Below are positions 8,874 to 17,414 of a stretch of DNA of 64,000 nt, piece after piece. Origin of the DNA: Streptomyces sp. RB17 (GTDB lineage Bacteria; Actinomycetota; Actinomycetes; Streptomycetales; Streptomycetaceae); assembly GCF_009604455.1 (NCBI RefSeq), contig NZ_WEGL01000008.1, positions 310,001 to 374,000 of the forward strand, read 5' to 3'. The position numbers and the translations under genes were made by a program. Positions within the stretch are counted from its first letter, which is position 1. Each line of letters starts with the position of its first letter. The notes beneath the pieces are model-generated. The model ran no database searches, was not told where the DNA came from, and worked only from the letters and a program-made list of their open reading frames with translations.

Positions 8874-9263
8874 CCTCACCGGCCGTCCCGCCACCTCCGC
8901 GGCGGCCTCGCCCAGCCCCGTGCGGGCGGCCTCGCGCAGGGCGCCGCGTGTCGCCCCGCCGCCCGCCAGGACCGCGCGGGCCTCCTGACGGAGGTCCGCG
9001 TCGGCCAGGGCGCGGGCCGGCGCGTCGTGCCTGGGCGAGGTACCGGCCGAGGTTCACCTCCCGCCAGGACCCGGGCGAGCGGCGTACGGACGCCGGGCGC
9101 GCAGCGCCTGCAGGCGCCGGGGACAGGGGGCGCGACCCTGCCACAGCGGCTCCTGCCACAACGGCTATGGCTACCCTCCGGCACGCTCCGGCCATTCTCA
9201 CTCGTTCGTGTCTCGTCGCGGCCCGGCGCCCCGGGTAGAGCATCAGCCGGAGGCGAGCGAACC
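8874..9263 (-). pseudogene. Possible frameshifted gene remnant in a 390-bp gap
   Basis: On the minus strand, from about 9062, a frame opens with VNLGRYLAQA. A different frame then continues with strong third-position G/C bias as a coherent helical protein (ALADADLRQEARAVLAGGG, REAARTGLGEAAAEVAG) before running into the antisense of geosmin synthase. This suggests a truncated reading frame broken by an indel, but I cannot name the family. No other gene is visible in the gap. The evidence is codon bias only, so confidence is low. Confidence 0.25.
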
Positions 9264-9848
9264 ATGGAACAGACTGCGTTGCGTCCCAAGCCGATGCCCG
9301 GTCAGGACCGGCGGGAGGGCGGCACCCCCGGCCAGCCGCACCGCCCGCACGCCGCGCCACGGCGCGGACGGCGGCTGCGGACCCTGCTGTTCGCGCTGTG
9401 CGCCGGCACCCTGCTGGTGCTGTCCGGCGTCGGCATGGGCACGGTCGGCGCCACGGTGATCGGCATGAGCAAGCTCGCCGAGCTGCAACGCCACGCCCCG
9501 CCGGCCACATCCCCGGGCAGGGGCATGCCCACCGCCCCCGGCGGTACCCCCGCCGCCCCGAGCCCCGCTCCCGACGCCGCGACCGGGGCGACCCTGGGCG
9601 TCGAGGCCGTCGACGCCGACAAGGCGGGCGCGCTGGTCGTGGGCGTGCACGTGCCCGGCCCCGGCTACACGGCCGGCCTGGTCCGCGGGGACGTGCTGCT
9701 GCAGTTCGGCTCCGCCCGCGTCGACACCGCCGCCGACCTCGTCCGGGCCGTCGCCCGGGCCCGCCCCGGGAAGCAGGTCCTCCTCACCGTGCGTCACAGC
9801 GGCGGGGGCTACCAGCAGTTGACGGTCGTACCGGGCGTGGTGACCTGA
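9264..9848 (+). CDS. Single-pass membrane protein with PDZ domain
   Basis: The 194-residue protein has a cytosolic Arg/Pro-rich N-terminus (residues 1-35) and one transmembrane helix (about 40-65, LLFALCAGTLLVLSGVGMG). A Pro/Ala-rich linker follows, then a C-terminal PDZ domain (about 110-190) with the GPGYTAGLVRGDVLLQFG carboxylate-binding-loop region and ADLVRAVARARPGKQVLLTV. It resembles the PDZ portion of HtrA/DegP proteases without a protease domain. It probably acts outside the membrane as a docking or protease-adaptor module. AGGCGAGCG precedes the ATG. It is apparently monocistronic. The function is unknown beyond domain architecture. Confidence 0.85.
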   Translation: MEQTALRPKPMPGQDRREGGTPGQPHRPHAAPRRGRRLRTLLFALCAGTLLVLSGVGMGTVGATVIGMSKLAELQRHAPPATSPGRGMPTAPGGTPAAPSPAPDAATGATLGVEAVDADKAGALVVGVHVPGPGYTAGLVRGDVLLQFGSARVDTAADLVRAVARARPGKQVLLTVRHSGGGYQQLTVVPGVVT

Positions 9849-10107
9849 GGAGGCCGGCGCGGGCCCCCCACCGCACGGCCTCACCCCGCGTCGGCCCGGA
9901 CCCCGCCCCACGACCTCTCGGCCACCCCGGGAAACCCGCTGGTCACCATCCGCCCCGCGCGCCATGATGGCCCCATGCCGAGTCCCTTCCGAGCCGACCG
10001 CGCCCTGCGGGGAGCACCGGCGATCGGCTCGCGTGACCCTGTCCGGCCGGGCAGGATGCTGCCCGAGACGCCGACGCCCGTTTCCCGACCCGCGCACGGA
10101 GGCCCGG

Positions 10108-11235
10108 ATGACCGGTAGTACGCCCGCGCTCTTCACCGCCGCCGACTACAGGGCCCGCATGGAGCGTGCCGCGCGCTCCGCGGCCGACGCCGGCCTCGCG
10201 GGGCTGCTCGTGGCGCCGGGACCGGACATGGTCTGGCTCACCGGCTACACGCCCACCGCCGTCACCGAACGGCTCACCGTGCTGGTCCTCACCCCCGGCC
10301 AGGACCCCGTGCTCGTCGTGCCGACCCTGGAGGCCCCCGACGCCGAGCACGCGACCGGCGCCTCCTCGCTCACCCTGCGCGACTGGACCGACGGCAAGGA
10401 CCCCTACGCCGTCACCGCCGCCCTCCTCGACGGCCACGGCCGGTTCGGCATCAGCGACAACACCTGGGCCATGCACCTGCTGGGCCTGCAGCGGGCGCTG
10501 CCCGACACCGCCTACGCCTCTCTCACCGACGCCCTCCCCATGCTGCGCGCCGTCAAGGACGCCGCGGAACTGGAACTCCTCGCGGCCGCCGGAGCCGCTG
10601 CCGATGCAACGTTCGAGGAGATCCGCAAGGTTCCCTTCGCCGGCCGCCGCGAGTCCGACGTCGGCCGGGACCTCGCCGGCCTGCTGCGCCGCTTCGGCCA
10701 CGAGCAGGTCGACTTCACCATCGTCGGCTCCGGCCCCAACGGCGCCAACCCGCACCACGAGGTCGGCGACCGTGTCATCCGGCGCGGCGACATGGTCGTC
10801 CTGGACTTCGGCGGCCTGAAGGACGGCTACGGCTCCGACACCACCCGTACGGTCCACGTGGGCGAGCCCGCCGAGGAGGAGCGCCGCGTGCACGACGTCG
10901 TGCGCGAGGCCCAGGAGGCGGGCTACCAGGCCGTACGGCCCGGGGCGGCCTGCCAGGACGTCGACCGCGCCGCCCGCGCGGTGATCAGCGAGGCCGGGTA
11001 CGGCGAGTACTTCATCCACCGCACCGGCCACGGCATCGGCGTCACCACGCACGAGCCGCCGTACATGATCGAGGGCGAGGAACAGCCCCTCGTGCCCGGG
11101 ATGTGCTTCTCCGTGGAGCCCGGCATCTACCTGCCCGGCCGCTTCGGGGTGCGCATCGAGGACATCGTCACGGTGACCGAGGACGGCGGACGCCGCCTGA
11201 ACAACACCACGCGCGACATGGTCATAGTGGACTGA
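10108..11235 (+). CDS. M24-family Xaa-Pro peptidase
   Basis: The 375-residue protein has the creatinase-like N-terminal domain (MVWLTGYTPTAVTERLT) and the pita-bread M24 catalytic domain. The five metal ligands can be placed in VVLDFGG, GSDTTRTVHVGE, HRTGHGIGVTTHE, SVEPGIYLPG and GVRIEDIV, which is the full aminopeptidase P/prolidase set. It should cleave dipeptides or peptides with proline in the second position, in the cytosol, using two divalent metals. The ATG at 10108 (GGAGG upstream) was preferred over an extension to 9964 whose residues look non-coding. An APH-fold gene follows after 64 bp in the same direction and may be co-transcribed. Confidence 0.93.
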   Translation: MTGSTPALFTAADYRARMERAARSAADAGLAGLLVAPGPDMVWLTGYTPTAVTERLTVLVLTPGQDPVLVVPTLEAPDAEHATGASSLTLRDWTDGKDPYAVTAALLDGHGRFGISDNTWAMHLLGLQRALPDTAYASLTDALPMLRAVKDAAELELLAAAGAAADATFEEIRKVPFAGRRESDVGRDLAGLLRRFGHEQVDFTIVGSGPNGANPHHEVGDRVIRRGDMVVLDFGGLKDGYGSDTTRTVHVGEPAEEERRVHDVVREAQEAGYQAVRPGAACQDVDRAARAVISEAGYGEYFIHRTGHGIGVTTHEPPYMIEGEEQPLVPGMCFSVEPGIYLPGRFGVRIEDIVTVTEDGGRRLNNTTRDMVIVD

Positions 11236-11299
11236 GGGACCACGGAGCGACCCAGGAGACACACGTTCGACGACATCCAGGAACGGCGACGCGCGACCC

Positions 11300-12235
11300 A
11301 TGACCCAGGCACCGGCACCCACCGCGGACACCGTCCGCAGACTGGTCCGTTCGTTGCTCAAGCAGGGCGGCGACGACACCGCGGGCCCCGAGGTGCGGCC
11401 CGTGACTGAGGGTCGTGCGTACACGTGGTGGGTCGGCGCCCGCCATGTGCTGCGCCTCGCCCCCGACCGTGAGGCCTCGGCACTGCGCCGCCGGGAGCTG
11501 CGCCTGCGCGACCTGGTCCGGCCGCACGTGCCCGTCGCCGTCCCCACCAGCGTCGCGCACGGCGACTGGGCGCCCGGCCTCGCCTGCACCCTGGACACCA
11601 AGGTGCCCGGCGGCACCGCCGACGAGCACGACGTCTCCGCCGTCGGCGAGGCCGACCTCGCCGGGCTCCTCCAGGGGCTGCGCGCGGTGCCCGCACGGCA
11701 GACCGAGCCGCTCGGCGTGCCGCGCACCGCCCCGCGCTCGCTGGAGGCGCTGCGCCGCATGGCCGTCCACGCGGCCGAACGGCTCGCCGCCGCCGACGAG
11801 TTCGACGCCGCCCGGCTGCACCAGCTCACCCCGCCCGGCGCGGCCCAGCTCGCCGCGCAGCCCGGCACCGCCGTCCTCACCCACCACGGCCTGACCGGCG
11901 AGCACGTGGTGGTCAGCGCCGACGGCCGGGTGCGCGGCATCCTGGACTGGACCCGGGCGGCCCTGGGCGACCCCGCGGAGGACATCGCCGGCCTGGCCGT
12001 GGCGGTCGGCTCCCCGGCGGCCGTCCGCGCCGCGACCCTCGCCGGCTACGGCGCCCGTCCCTGCCTGCGCGGCCTGTGGCTCGCCCGCTGCGACACGGTC
12101 ATCCGACTCGCCGGCCACGTGGAAGGCCGCGCTCCCGGCGACCTGCTCCTGCTCCGCACCCAGCTGCGGCGCGCCTGGGAGCCGATCCTGCTGGAGCGGT
12201 TGTCGGACTTCAAGGAGGACGAGCCGGAGCCGTAG
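11300..12235 (+). CDS. APH-fold protein with degenerate catalytic loop
   Basis: The 311-residue protein has the aminoglycoside/choline phosphotransferase fold. The C-terminal Brenner-like region reads ILDWTRAALGDPAEDI (D216 and W217), where D216 matches the metal-binding Asp. The catalytic loop, normally HGDxxxxN, reads THHGLTGEHV (residues 194-203): the catalytic Asp is replaced by Leu198 and the metal-binding Asn by His. The N-lobe has WWVGARHVLRLAP, which may retain a nucleotide-contacting segment. It is probably a pseudokinase or an enzyme with altered chemistry rather than an antibiotic kinase. It lies downstream of the M24 peptidase and is followed by the treZ-derived repeat array. Confidence 0.8.
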   Translation: MTQAPAPTADTVRRLVRSLLKQGGDDTAGPEVRPVTEGRAYTWWVGARHVLRLAPDREASALRRRELRLRDLVRPHVPVAVPTSVAHGDWAPGLACTLDTKVPGGTADEHDVSAVGEADLAGLLQGLRAVPARQTEPLGVPRTAPRSLEALRRMAVHAAERLAAADEFDAARLHQLTPPGAAQLAAQPGTAVLTHHGLTGEHVVVSADGRVRGILDWTRAALGDPAEDIAGLAVAVGSPAAVRAATLAGYGARPCLRGLWLARCDTVIRLAGHVEGRAPGDLLLLRTQLRRAWEPILLERLSDFKEDEPEP

Positions 12236-12420
12236 ACCGCCGAGCGCGGGCGTCCGCCCGGCCTTCTGGCGGGACGCCGCTCCTGCTGCCCCGGGCGGGG
12301 TCCTCCGGTGGTCCGGGTCCGGTGGTCCGGAGGGACGACCGGGTGGTGTGCGGCCGTCGCTGCGGGCCGTCGGACCGCGGGACGGCGCGGCCGGGCGCGG
12401 AGGCACCGGCCTGGCGCCGC

Positions 12421-12914
12421 CTGGTGTGCCGGGGCTGTGGCCCCGGGGCACCGCGAGCCCGCCGCCCCTGGCTCGGCGATGGCACCCTCGCGGCCCTTCC
12501 TGTCCGGGGGTTCGGCGGGTTCGCACGCCGCCAGGTCCAGCGCCGGACGTGTGCTCGGTGGGATCGCCGTCGGTGCCTGGGCCAGGTTCACCGCCACCCG
12601 CGGGTGACCGCGCCGGAGGGGCGGCGCCGTCTGGTGCCCGGGGGGCTGTGGCCCCGTCACACCGCGAGCCCGCCGCCGCCCCTGGCTCGGCGATGACACC
12701 CTCGCGGCCCTTCCTGTCCGGGGGTTCGGCGGGTTCGCACGCCGCCAGGTCCAGCGCCGGACGTGTGCTCGGTGGGGTCGCCGTCGGTGCCTGGGCCAGG
12801 TTCACCGCCACCCGCGGGTGACCGCGCCGGAGGGGCGGCGCCGTCTGGTGCCCGGGGGGCTGTGGCCCCGTCACACCGCGAGCCCGCCGCTGACCCCGGC
12901 TCGGCGATGACACC
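12421..12914. repeat. Degenerate tandem copies of the treZ 3' end
   Basis: Two near-identical units (12421-12630, 210 bp; 12631-12844, 214 bp) and the beginning of a third (12845-12914) lie just downstream of treZ. Within each unit, about 125 bp (12506-12630 and 12720-12844) is recognisably related to the treZ 3' coding end (about 13001-13125). Read on the minus strand, the units give VAVNLAQAPTA, where TreZ has VAVNLGKAPAS. The remainder of each unit has a G/C-rich palindromic segment around CCCGGGGGGCTGTGGCCCCG. No intact gene is seen in 12236-12940. Confidence 0.8.
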
Positions 12915-12940
12915 CTCGCCGCCGCGGCACCGGGCCCGGT

Positions 12941-14686
12941 TCAGGGCTGCGCCAGCACCACGCACGACTCCCCGGGCACCTGGAGCAGGCCCTCCCCGCG
13001 CGGGGGTTCGACCGGCTCCCACGCCGCCAGGACCACCGCCGGACGCGTGCCCAGCGGGATCGACGCCGGTGCCTTGCCCAGGTTCACCGCCACCCGTACG
13101 TCACCGCGCCGGAAGGCCAGCCAGCGAGCCTCCTCGTCGTACGCCACCTTGGTGTCGGCCAGGTCCGGGTCGGTGAGGTCCGGCTGTTCGTGCCGCAGGG
13201 CGATCAGCCGGCGGTACCAGGCGAGCACGCGCGCGTGGTGCTCGCGTTCCGGTTCCGACCAGTCCAGGCAGGACCGCTCACGGGTCGCCGGGTCCTGCGG
13301 GTCCGGTACGTCCTCCTCGGCCCACCCGTGCACCGCGAACTCCCGCCGCCTGCCGCGCCGTACCGCCTCGGCCAGCTCCGGATCGGTGTGGTCGGTGAAG
13401 AACTGCCAGGGCGTGCCCGCCGCCCACTCTTCGCCCATGAACAGCATCGGCGTGAACGGCGAGGTCAGCGTCAGCGTCGCCGCGCAGGCCAGCAGACCGG
13501 GGGAGAGGCGGGCGGAGAGCCGGTCGCCCTGGGCGCGGTTGCCGACCTGGTCGTGGGTCTGGCCGTAGCCGAGCAGCCGGTGCGCGGCCACCCGCGCGCG
13601 GTCCAGCGGACGGCCGTGGTGCCGGCCCCGGAAGCTGGAGTACGTGCCGTCGTGGAAGTAGCCACCGGTGAGCGTCTTGGCGAGCGCGGCGAACGGAGCG
13701 CGCGCGAAGTCCGCGTAGTAGCCCTGCGACTCACCGGTGAGCGCGGTGTGCAGCGCGTGGTGGAAGTCGTCGTTCCACTGCGCGTGCAGCCCGAGGCCGT
13801 GCTCCGCGCGCGGGGTGATGAACCGCGGGTCGTTCAGATCCGACTCGGCGATCAGGAACAGCGGCCGGCCCAGTTCCTCGGCCAGAGCGTCCACAGCAGT
13901 CGACAGCTCCTCGAGGAAGTGGCACGCGCGCGTGTCGTACAGCGCGTGCACCGCGTCCAGCCGCAGCCCGTCGATGCGGTAGTCCCGCAGCCACGCCAGC
14001 GCGCTGCCGACGAAGAACGCGCGCACCTCGTCCGAGCCGGGCTCGTCCAGGTTCACCGCCGAGCCCCACGGCGTGTGGTGCGCATCGGTGAAGTACGGCC
14101 CGAAGAGCGGCAGATAGTTCCCGGACGGGCCCAAGTGGTTGTGCACGACGTCCAGGACCACACCCAGGCCGAGTGCGTGCGCGCGGTCAACGAACCGTTT
14201 CAGCGCCTCCGGGCCGCCGTACGGCTCGTGCACCGCCCACAGCGACACCCCCTCGTAGCCCCAGCCGTGCCGCCCCGGGAACGGACACACCGGCAGCAAC
14301 TCCACATGGGTGACGCCGAGTTCCACCAGGTGCTCCAGCCGGGCCGCCGCCGCGTCCAGGGTGCCCTCGGGGGTGTACGTGCCCACGTGCATCTCGTAGA
14401 GCACGGCACCCGGCAGCTCCCGCCCCGCCCACTCGGTACGCCACGCGTGGCGCCCGTGGTCCACGACCGCGCTCAGCCCGTCGGGCCCGTCCGGCTGGCG
14501 GCGCGAGCGCGGGTCGGGCAGTACGGGGCCGTCGTCCAGCGCGAAGCCGTACCGGGCGCCGTCCCCGGCGTCCGCCTCACCCGTCCACCAGCCCGCGCGC
14601 TCCGGATCGCGCGCCAACGCGCGCGTGCCGCCCTCGCAATGGAGCGTCACTCGGCCTGCCTGCGGTGCCCACACCTCGAACTGCAC
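12941..14686 (-). CDS. treZ: Malto-oligosyltrehalose trehalohydrolase
   Basis: TreZ releases trehalose from maltooligosyl-trehalose made by TreY. The 581-residue protein has an N-terminal beta-sandwich (MQFEVWAPQAGRVTLHCEGG), the entry segment LYEMHVGTYTPEGTLDAA, and the GH13 barrel with DVVHNHLGPSGN, the catalytic nucleophile region GLRLDAVHAL and the acid/base region LIAESDLNDPR. The third-acid region reads YGQTHDQVGNR. The C-terminal beta domain ends RGDVRVAVNLGKAP. The start is GTG with AAGGGGAA upstream. It is minus strand like treY and glgX but separated from treY by unrelated genes, and its 3' end has been duplicated in tandem downstream. Confidence 0.95.
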   Translation of the reverse strand: MQFEVWAPQAGRVTLHCEGGTRALARDPERAGWWTGEADAGDGARYGFALDDGPVLPDPRSRRQPDGPDGLSAVVDHGRHAWRTEWAGRELPGAVLYEMHVGTYTPEGTLDAAAARLEHLVELGVTHVELLPVCPFPGRHGWGYEGVSLWAVHEPYGGPEALKRFVDRAHALGLGVVLDVVHNHLGPSGNYLPLFGPYFTDAHHTPWGSAVNLDEPGSDEVRAFFVGSALAWLRDYRIDGLRLDAVHALYDTRACHFLEELSTAVDALAEELGRPLFLIAESDLNDPRFITPRAEHGLGLHAQWNDDFHHALHTALTGESQGYYADFARAPFAALAKTLTGGYFHDGTYSSFRGRHHGRPLDRARVAAHRLLGYGQTHDQVGNRAQGDRLSARLSPGLLACAATLTLTSPFTPMLFMGEEWAAGTPWQFFTDHTDPELAEAVRRGRRREFAVHGWAEEDVPDPQDPATRERSCLDWSEPEREHHARVLAWYRRLIALRHEQPDLTDPDLADTKVAYDEEARWLAFRRGDVRVAVNLGKAPASIPLGTRPAVVLAAWEPVEPPRGEGLLQVPGESCVVLAQP

Positions 14687-14893
14687 GGACGGTTCCCCTT
14701 CGTCTGTGATGGATGGCGCCTGTGATGACTCGCCTGCTCACCGTGATGTCCCGCGTCCCCATCGTGCCCGCCGGCACGATCGATCCGCTTTCGAATCCGT
14801 CCTTTCCCCGGGGGTGTCGTGGTAGTACCCGCAGATCGGCGCCGATTCCCCGTCTTCTGGACACCCGGGGTCCACTGCCCGACAATCACCTGC

Positions 14894-15445
14894 GTGACGT
14901 CGTCCTTCGAGTTCTCCACGTACCCCGCGCGGCTGTCCGACGCGGAGCGCGACAAGGCGCTGCAGGTGCTGCGTGACGGCGTCGCCATGGGCCGGCTCTC
15001 GCACGACACGTTCGTTCGCCGCATGGAGCTGGCGCTGGCCGCCCGCCGCGCCGACGAACTGGCCGCCCTCGTGGCCGACCTGCCCCGGGAGAACCGCTTC
15101 TCCCGTGCGGTGTTCGGCACCGTCGAGGCCGTCTCCGGGTTCACCGTACGGCTGCGCCGAGCCTGGCAGGCCGAGAAGCTGCCCAAACTACTGCTGCCGC
15201 ACCCGGCGCACACCCACCCGCTGCGCATCGGCCGCGACCCGGCCAACGGGCTGCGCCTGAACCACGACACCGTCTCCCGCGTGCACGCCGAGCTCCGCCG
15301 CCAGGGCGGCATGTGGGTGCTCAGGGACCTCGGCTCCACCAACGGCACCACCGTCAACGGCCGCCGGGTGACCGGCTCGGTCGTCGTCCGCGAGGGCGAC
15401 CAGGTCGCCTTCGGCAGGATGGCGTTCCGGCTCGCCGCGAGCTGA
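14894..15445 (+). CDS. DUF1707 plus FHA domain protein
   Basis: The 183-residue protein combines an N-terminal DUF1707 domain (residues about 10-65, ARLSDAERDKALQVLRDG and RADELAALVADLP) with a C-terminal forkhead-associated domain (about 105-180) containing IGRDPANGLRLNHDTVSR, HAEL and DLGSTNGTTVNG. These are the canonical phosphothreonine-binding GR, SxxH-type and NG residues. It should bind a threonine-phosphorylated partner and may link to a Ser/Thr kinase pathway; no kinase is in the window. A GTG start at 14894 is used because the DUF1707 homology begins right after it. It is divergent from treZ. Confidence 0.87.
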   Translation: MTSSFEFSTYPARLSDAERDKALQVLRDGVAMGRLSHDTFVRRMELALAARRADELAALVADLPRENRFSRAVFGTVEAVSGFTVRLRRAWQAEKLPKLLLPHPAHTHPLRIGRDPANGLRLNHDTVSRVHAELRRQGGMWVLRDLGSTNGTTVNGRRVTGSVVVREGDQVAFGRMAFRLAAS

Positions 15446-15472
15446 GGGACGCCGGCCGGTGGCGTGCGAACC

Positions 15473-15501
15473 GGTTCTCCCGCACGGGCGGGTGAGAAAC
15501 C
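15473..15501 (+). terminator. Imperfect stem-loop after the FHA gene
   Basis: GGTTCTCCCGC (15473-15483) can pair with GCGGGTGAGAAACC (15488-15501), with small bulges, 28 bp after the FHA gene stop. There is no U-tract, as is usual in Streptomyces. It may be a terminator for the FHA gene or part of the leader of the following inhibitor gene. Confidence 0.35.
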
Positions 15502-15553
15502 GATCGGGTGAGCCGGGCTGTGGAACGCGCGCCTGTGTGCCGATGCATCGGTC

Positions 15554-15982
15554 ATGACGTACATCACCCGACTGACCACGGCCGCCGGTGCCCTGCTGGC
15601 CTGTGCCGGCCTCCTCGGCGCCGGCCCGGCCCACGCGGCCCCCCGCAGCGCGTTCCCCACGGACAACTGGCTCTACCTCACCGTCACCCCCGGGAAGACC
15701 GCGCAGGGCGGCGACAGGCACGGCACGCTGCTGCTGTGCGACCCGCTGCCCCTGGGGTACGCGCGGGCGGCCGAGGCCTGCGCCGACCTCGCGCGGGCCG
15801 ACGGCGACATCGCACGCATCCCGCAGAAGAAGGTCTTCTGCCCGATGATCTACGCCCCCGTGACCGTCCGGGCGCACGGGCAGTGGAACGGCAGGCCGGT
15901 CGACTACCGGGAGACCTACTCCAACACGTGCGCCATGGAGGCGCGGACGGGCGCGGTGTTCGCCGTGGACCGCGGCCGCTGA
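15554..15982 (+). CDS. Subtilisin inhibitor-like (SSI) secreted protease inhibitor
   Basis: The 142-residue precursor has a signal peptide ending AHA (cleavage after residue 28). The mature domain matches the Streptomyces subtilisin inhibitor family: cysteines at 62/76 and 96/126 fit the two conserved disulfides, and the C-terminus reads SNTCAMEARTGAVFAV. The reactive loop reads CPMIYAP (residues 96-102). By analogy with SSI (CPMVYDP), Met98 is P1 and Ile99 is P1', predicting inhibition of subtilisin/chymotrypsin-like proteases rather than trypsin. The family normally restrains extracellular proteases during development. It converges on an M14 carboxypeptidase gene 43 bp away. Confidence 0.93.
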   Translation: MTYITRLTTAAGALLACAGLLGAGPAHAAPRSAFPTDNWLYLTVTPGKTAQGGDRHGTLLLCDPLPLGYARAAEACADLARADGDIARIPQKKVFCPMIYAPVTVRAHGQWNGRPVDYRETYSNTCAMEARTGAVFAVDRGR

Positions 15983-16025
15983 GCCCGGCCGCCTGGCGGC
16001 GCGGCCCGGGCGGAGCGGGCGGCTC

Positions 16026-17318
16026 TCACGCCGCCCGCTCCCGGGCCTGCTGCGCCGCCACCAGCACCGTCCGGGACTGGTGCTCCACCTGATGCTCCAA
16101 CGGCACCCAGCGGGCCCGGAACCGCGCCGCGAAGGCGTCGCACCAGTCGGCGACGAGGTGTTCCAGCCGCGGTGCCGCCCGGTCGTCCGTCTCCCGCAGC
16201 ACTCGCAGCAGCATCGCCGCGGCACGCAGCGGCAGCCGCCGCCCGAAGGCGTCCACACTACCGACGTACGCCATCGTCGTGGCGGCCGGCGGGGTGTGGA
16301 TCCAGTCCTCGGCCAGACCCGGGATCAGCTCCAGCGCCCAGCGCGACGCCCGCAGCAGCGGACCGTCCGCGCCGTCGAGCCGGGGCAGCGCCTCCGCGAG
16401 GATCCCCTCCACCTCCAGCGAGTCCCGCAGCAGCCGCTGCGCCAGGCGCCGCATCGCCGCCGCCGGCGCCGGGTGCGGCGCCGGGTCGTCCACCAGGTCA
16501 CTCGCCCACATCGGCACCTCCACCACGGCCGTCAGACCGCCGTAGCGGTGTGCGTGGTACCAGGTGCTGTGCCGGGCGTCGTCCGGCATGCTCGGGTAGG
16601 CGGCGCCCGTCTCCGGGCCGGGCATGACATGCACCCCGGGGCCGGAGGCCGGCCAGCCGGCGGCGTCCGAGGCGCCCGTCTCCACCGGGATGTGCAGCTG
16701 CGCCGCGGACTTGGCGAACGGCTCCGCGAGCCCCGGCACGTCCCTGGTCAACTGCACCCAGCTGCCGCCCAGATCGGTGCCGTGCAGCGTCACCTGGAGG
16801 TAGGGCCGCAGCTCGTCGATCACCCCCTTCAGCGCCCGGGTCTCGGGCGGCAGCCGGTCCGGCGGCAGCACGGACGGCGACCACTCCGGCTGCTCGGCGC
16901 CCGTCGGCCGGTAGAAGCCGAGGTGGTAGTCGAGCAGGCTGCGCGGCGCCGGCGTCACATGCAGGCTGGCGCCGTCCGGGTCCGCGCACAGCAGGAAGTG
17001 CCAGGACGTGTCCGCCCGCAACTCCCGCTCGGCCAGTACGCGTTCTGCCAGCACCCGCAGGGTGGAGCCCCCGGTCGGCTCGTTGGCGTGGGCGCCGGCG
17101 ACCACCAGCACCGCCCGCCGGGCGTGCCCCACCGACAGCAGGTGCAGGGGTCTTCCCGCGCGCGAGACGCCCACCCGCCTGAGCGAGCACAGCCCCGGTT
17201 GCTGAGCCGCCAACGCCTGTGCGGAGGCGATCAGTTCGGGAACGCTGGGATAGCGCAGCTCCGGCAGAAGACTCACCCCCGACTTGTTCCGCCCGGCTTC
17301 GCCCTCCAAGTCCCGCAC
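16026..17318 (-). CDS. M14-family zinc carboxypeptidase-like protein
   Basis: The 430-residue protein has an M14 peptidase core: GRPLHLLSVG, the zinc motif AGAHANEPTGG (H and E ligands), an active-site loop LCADPDGASLH, the third zinc ligand VTLHGTDLGGSW, and a late VVEVPMW segment that could carry the catalytic Glu. There is no clear signal peptide, unlike secreted pancreatic-type carboxypeptidases, so it is probably cytosolic and closer to amidohydrolase-like M14 enzymes. The C-terminal 130 residues form a helical extension. An internal start a few codons downstream is possible. It lies in the minus-strand block between treZ and treY. Confidence 0.85.
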   Translation of the reverse strand: MRDLEGEAGRNKSGVSLLPELRYPSVPELIASAQALAAQQPGLCSLRRVGVSRAGRPLHLLSVGHARRAVLVVAGAHANEPTGGSTLRVLAERVLAERELRADTSWHFLLCADPDGASLHVTPAPRSLLDYHLGFYRPTGAEQPEWSPSVLPPDRLPPETRALKGVIDELRPYLQVTLHGTDLGGSWVQLTRDVPGLAEPFAKSAAQLHIPVETGASDAAGWPASGPGVHVMPGPETGAAYPSMPDDARHSTWYHAHRYGGLTAVVEVPMWASDLVDDPAPHPAPAAAMRRLAQRLLRDSLEVEGILAEALPRLDGADGPLLRASRWALELIPGLAEDWIHTPPAATTMAYVGSVDAFGRRLPLRAAAMLLRVLRETDDRAAPRLEHLVADWCDAFAARFRARWVPLEHQVEHQSRTVLVAAQQARERAA

Positions 17319-17414
17319 GGGATGGGTGAACTGTCAAGCATGCGGCGGGGGAGGCTACCGGGGGCGCCCGGACGGAATCGCGGGGGCGCGCCCGGTGCCG
17401 TGCGTGCCGTGCGG

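Noticed and set aside
6803..9238. 811-codon plus-strand frame overlapping geosmin synthase
   Set aside because: It is the +1-type shadow of geoA, rich in Arg/Pro/Gly, with no domain; geoA has full terpene synthase motifs.
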